Assembly (NCBI RefSeq): GCF_037975245.1
Contig: NC_092576.1
Coordinates: 20,709,611 to 20,773,610, forward strand
DNA: 64,000 nt
Origin: Apostichopus japonicus
Taxonomy: Eukaryota > Echinodermata > Holothuroidea > Aspidochirotida > Stichopodidae
Direction: 5' to 3'
Shown: one piece after another, positions 60,531 through 64,000 of the stretch
Layout of the letters: each line of letters starts with the position of its first letter
How positions within the stretch are numbered: the first letter of the stretch is position 1
Position numbers and translations under genes: made by a program
Notes under the pieces: model-generated
Told to the model about the DNA's origin: nothing
Database searches by the model: none
Seen by the model: only the letters and a program-made list of their open reading frames with translations

Positions 60531-61886
60531 ATTCGATTGATTGGCACTGAACATTCGATTGATCGGTACCGCACATTCGATTGATCGGTACGGAACATTC
60601 GATTGATCGGTACCGCACATTCGATTGATCGGTACATTCGATTGATCAATACCGCACATTCGATTGATCGGTACCGCACATTCGATTGATCGTCAAGGAA
60701 CATTCGATTGATCGGTTCCGAACATTCGATTGATCGGTACCGAACATTCGATTGATCGGTTCCGCACATTCGATTGATCGGTACCGCATATTCGATTGAT
60801 TGGCACTGAACATTCGATTTATCGGTACCGCACATTCGATTGATCGGTACGGAACATTCGATTGATCGGTACTGCACATTCGATTGATCTGTACCGCACA
60901 TTCGATTGATCGGTACTGCACATTCGATTGATCGGTACCGCACATTCGATTGATCGGTACCGCACATTCGATTTATCGGTACGGAACATTCGATTGATCG
61001 GTACCGCACATTCGATTGATCGGTACCGCACATTCGATTGATCGGCAAGGAACATTCGATTGATCGGTACCGCACATTCGATTGATCGGTACCGCACATT
61101 CGATTGATCGGTACGGAAAATTCGATTGATCGGTACCGCACATTCGATTGATCGGTACGGAACATTCGATTGATCGATACCGCACATTCGATTGATCGGT
61201 ACCGAACGTTCGATTGATCGGTACCGCACATTCGATTGATCGGTACCGCACATTCGATTGATCGGTACCGCACATTCCATTGATCGGTACCGCACATTCG
61301 ATTGATCGGTACCGCACATTCTATTGATCGGTACGGAAAACTCGATTGATTGCTACGGAACATTCGATTGATCAGTACCGCACATTCGATTGATCAGTAC
61401 CGCACATTCGATTGATCGGTACGGAACATTCGATTGATCGGTACGGAACATTCGATTGATAGGTACCGCACATTCGATTGATCGGTACCGCACATTCGAT
61501 TGATCGGTACCGTACATTCGATTGATCGGTATCGCACGTTCGATTGATCGGTACGGAACATTCGATTGATCGGTACGGAACATTCGAATGATCGGTACCG
61601 CACATTCGATTGATCGGTACCGCACATTCGATTGATCGGTACGGTACATTCGATTGATCGGTTCCGAACATTCGATTGATCGCTACCGAACATTCAATTG
61701 ATCGGTACGGAACATTCGATTGATAGGTACCGCACATTCGATTGATCGGTACCGCACATTCGATTGATCGATACGGAACATTCGATTGATCGGTTCCGAA
61801 CATTCGATTGATCGGTACCGCACATTCGATTGATCGGTGCGGAACATTCGATTGATAGGTACCGCACATTCGATTGATCGGTACCG
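60531..61886. repeat. Block F, partial copy 3 with a 66-bp deletion
   Basis: Matches 47434-48853 at offset 13,097. After a three-monomer (66-bp) loss between about 60973 and 61317 the offset becomes 13,031. The left junction at about 60531 joins it to the 990-bp amplified unit. At 61886 it leaves copy 1 and continues like the sequence after block F copy 2 (GATCGATACCGC), so it derives from a copy 2-like donor or shares its junction. Confidence 0.85.
60622..60638. repeat. 17-bp truncated monomer, block F partial copy 3
   Basis: Counterpart of 47525-47541 at an offset of exactly 13,097 bp, with the same downstream monomers. It anchors the partial third copy of block F. Confidence 0.9.
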
Positions 61887-62067
61887 CACATTCGATTGAT
61901 CGATACCGCACATTCGATTGATCGGTACCGCACATTCGATTGATCGGTATCGCACATTCGATTAATCGGTACGGCAAATTCGATTGATCGGTACCGCACA
62001 TTCGATTGATCGGTACCGCACATTCGTTTGATCGGTACCGCACATTCGATTGATCGGTACCGCACAT

Positions 62068-62106
62068 TCGATTGATCGGTACCGATCAATCGATTGATCG
62101 GTACCG
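62068..62106. repeat. Long perfect palindrome, copy 4
   Basis: Same overlapping palindromes, downstream of the partial third copy of block F. Confidence 0.95.
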
Positions 62107-62442
62107 TACATTCGATTGATCGGTATCGCAGATTCGATTGATCGGTACGGAACATTCGATTGATCGGTACCGCACATTCGATTGATCGGTACCGCACATT
62201 CGATTGATCGGTACCGCACATTCGATTGAACGGTACGGAACATTCGATTGATCGGTATCGCACATTCGTTTGATCGGTACCGAACATTCGATTGATAGGT
62301 ACCGCACATTCGATTGATCGGTTCCGCAGATTCGATTGATCGGTACCGCACATTCGATTGATCGGTACCGCACATTCCATTGATCGGTACCGCACATTCG
62401 ATTGATCGGTACAGCACATTCTATTGATCGGTACGGAAAACT

Positions 62443-63942
62443 CGATTGATTGCTACGGAACATTCGATTGATCAGTACCGCACATTCCATTGATCGGTAC
62501 CGCACATTCGATTGATCGGTACAGCACATTCGATTGATCGTACCGCACATTCGATTGATCGGTACCGCACATTCGATTGATCGGTACCGTACATTCGATT
62601 GATCGGTATGGCACGTTCGATTGATCGGTACGGAACATTCGATTGATCGGTACGGAACATTCGATTGATCAGTACCGCACATTCGATTGATCGGTACCGC
62701 ACATTCGATTGATCGGCAAGGAACATTCGATTGATCGGTTCCGAACATTCGATTGATCGGTACCGAACATTCAATTGATGGGTTCCGCACATTCGATTGA
62801 TCAGTACCGCATATTCGATTGATCGGCACTGAACATTCGATTGATCGGTACCGCACATTCGATTGATCGGTACGGAACATTCGATTGATCGGTACCGCAC
62901 ATTCGTTTGATCGGTACGGAACATTCGATTGATCGAGACCGAACATTCGATTGATCTGTACCGCACATTCGATTGATCGGTACTGCACATTCGATTGATC
63001 GGTACCGCACATTCGATTGATCGGTACTGCACATTCGATTGATCTGTACAGCACATTCGATTGATCGGTACCGCACATTCGATTGATCGGTACCGCACAT
63101 TCGATTGATCGGTACCGCACATTCTATTGATCGGTACGGAAAACTCGATTGATTGCTACGGAACATTCGATTGATCAGTACCGCACATTCGATTGATCAG
63201 TACCGCACATTCGATTGATCGGTACGGAACATTCGATTGATCGGTACCGCACATTCGATTGATCAGTACCGCACATTCGATTGATCGGTACCGCACATTC
63301 GTTTGATCGGTACTGCACATTCGATTGATCGGTACCGAACATTCGATTGATTGGTACCGCACATTCGATTGGTCGGTACCGCACATTCGATTGATCTGTA
63401 CCGCACATTCGATTGATCGGTACCGCAGATTCGATTGATCGGTACCGCACATTCGATTGATCGGTACCGCACATTCCATTGATCGGTACCGCACCTTCGA
63501 TTGATCGGTACAGCACATTCTATTGATCGGTACGGAAAACTCGATTGATTGCTACGGAACATTTGATTGATCAGTACCGAACATTCCATTGATCGGTACC
63601 GCACATTCGATTGATCGGTACCGCACATTCGATTGATCGTACCGCACATTCGATTGATCGGTACCGCACAATCGATTGATCGGTACCGTACATTCGATTG
63701 ATCGGTATCGCACGTTCGATTGATCGGTACGGAACATTCGATTGATCGGTACGGAACATTCGAATGATCGGTACCGCACATTCGATTGATCGGTACCGCA
63801 CATTCGATTGATCGGTACCGCACATTCGATTGATCGGTTCCGAACATTCGATTGATCGGTACCGAACATTCAATTGATCGGTACGGAACATTCGATTGAT
63901 AGGTACCGCACATTCGATTGATCGGTACCGCACATTCGATTG
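62443..63942. repeat. 1.48-kb duplicated block H, copy 2
   Basis: Second copy of 54860-56338. Differences include CGTTTG for CGATTG at 63302 and one additional monomer after the GATTGATCAGTACC at about 63565. Similarity ends near 63942, where GATCGATACGG replaces GATCGGTACCG. Confidence 0.88.
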
Positions 63943-64000
63943 ATCGATACGGAACATTCGATTGATCGGTTCCGAACATTCGATTGATCGGTACCGCACA

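Larger units (their letters stand above)
4555..63660. repeat. 21-bp monomer type with GATCGTACC (10 copies)
   Basis: A second 1-bp deletion removes a G, giving GATCGTACCGC. Copies lie near 4559, 12226, 16666, 42988, 50454, 54957, 56033, 58453, 62538 and 63638. In most cases it follows a TACAGCAC monomer and a CCATTGATCGG monomer, so one founder haplotype has been moved around by duplication. Confidence 0.88.
1..64000. repeat. 22-bp satellite DNA array, continuous over the whole window
   Basis: The window consists entirely of head-to-tail copies of one 22-bp monomer: left half CGATTGATCGG, right half TACCGCACATT (first full copy at 2-23). All copies have the same orientation. I count 2,911 complete monomers between 2 and 63,980 plus partial ones at the edges. 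The commonest alternative form changes the right half from TACCGCACATT to TACGGAACATT; intermediates TACCGAACATT and TACGGCACATT also occur. Other recurring variants are GATCAG, GATCTG, GATAGG, GATTGG, CGTTTG, CGAATG, CTATTG, TACTGC, TACAGC, TATCGC and GGCAAGG. The consensus is 50% GC, has three CpGs, one GATC and one GGTACC. No spacer, transposon or unique sequence interrupts it, and both ends continue outside. A eukaryotic heterochromatic satellite is the best explanation; chromosomal location and species are not determinable from the sequence. Confidence 0.99.

Noticed and set aside
1-64000. CRISPR array (short direct repeats of 22 bp)
   Set aside because: There are no spacers: repeats abut each other directly and the sequence between any two repeat starts is the repeat itself. 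No leader or cas gene is present.
1-64000. Several hundred long minus-strand open reading frames as protein-coding genes
   Set aside because: They are consequences of a stop-free 22-bp repeat whose length is not a multiple of three. All three frames are open together, starts and stops are set by random monomer variants, and there is no non-repetitive coding sequence, intron signal or codon bias.
1-64000. Iteron array of a plasmid replication origin (17-22-bp repeats)
   Set aside because: Iteron clusters have a handful of copies next to a rep gene and AT-rich DNA. Here there are about 2,900 copies and nothing else.
1-64000. Telomeric or subtelomeric simple repeat
   Set aside because: The 22-bp unit has no G-rich, C-poor strand typical of telomeres, and both strands have similar composition. 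A subtelomeric location remains possible but is not shown.
1-64000. True CENP-B box
   Set aside because: The spacing between the A and CGG(G) is one base instead of two, and the last G is usually T, so the canonical box is absent. I kept it only as a low-certainty resemblance.
1-64000. tRNA, rRNA or other structured RNA genes
   Set aside because: No stretch departs from the 22-bp repeat, so no room exists for conserved RNA gene sequence. Short palindromes are part of the monomer.

Overview
The whole 64 kb window is one uninterrupted, head-to-tail array of a 22-bp satellite monomer (left half CGATTGATCGG, right half TACCGCACATT; the first full copy is at 2-23). I see no unique flanking sequence, gene, RNA gene, transposon or change of orientation, and the array runs off both edges. 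Counting monomers by register gives 2,911 complete monomers between 2 and 63,980. Nearly all are exactly 22 bp. I found 47 length variants: 40 of 21 bp, five of 17 bp and two of 23 bp. This count reproduces the window's monomer phase (mod 22) and the exact offset of every large duplication I tested. A pure array of this size points to constitutive heterochromatin of a eukaryote (centromeric, pericentromeric, subtelomeric or sex/B-chromosome satellite). The sequence does not tell which organism, and I do not recognise the monomer as a named satellite.

Layout. 1-15.35 kb: a 7,667-bp block of 349 monomers is tandemly duplicated. Positions 1-6807 match 7668-14474 with only two substitutions found. 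The right end of the second copy was then re-amplified locally (13.69-15.35 kb). 15.35-23.2 kb: mixed monomers that still carry the 21-bp 'GCAATTCG' type. 23.2-33.67 kb: this type is absent, and a marker trimer recurs every 396-440 bp; a 1,354-bp block is repeated here (offset 1,870). 32-39 kb: overlapping duplications with offsets 2,990 and 3,760. 40-46 kb: mixed monomers. 46-64 kb: the most reshuffled part. A 2.8-kb block occurs twice and a third time in part. There is also a 682-bp tandem duplication, and there are repeats with offsets 4,503, 2,419 and 7,582.

There are no supportable coding genes. Long open frames (up to 1,146 codons, all on the minus strand) exist only because the reverse complement of the monomer has no stop codon and 22 is 1 modulo 3. 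All three frames therefore read the same 22-residue repeat. Of biological interest are the nested, multi-scale amplification history, the strict length of the monomer, its two dyad symmetries (CGAT-TG-ATCG and CGGTACCG), perfect 26/30-bp palindromes at four sites, its high CpG content, and a CENP-B-box-like core with one base missing from the spacer.
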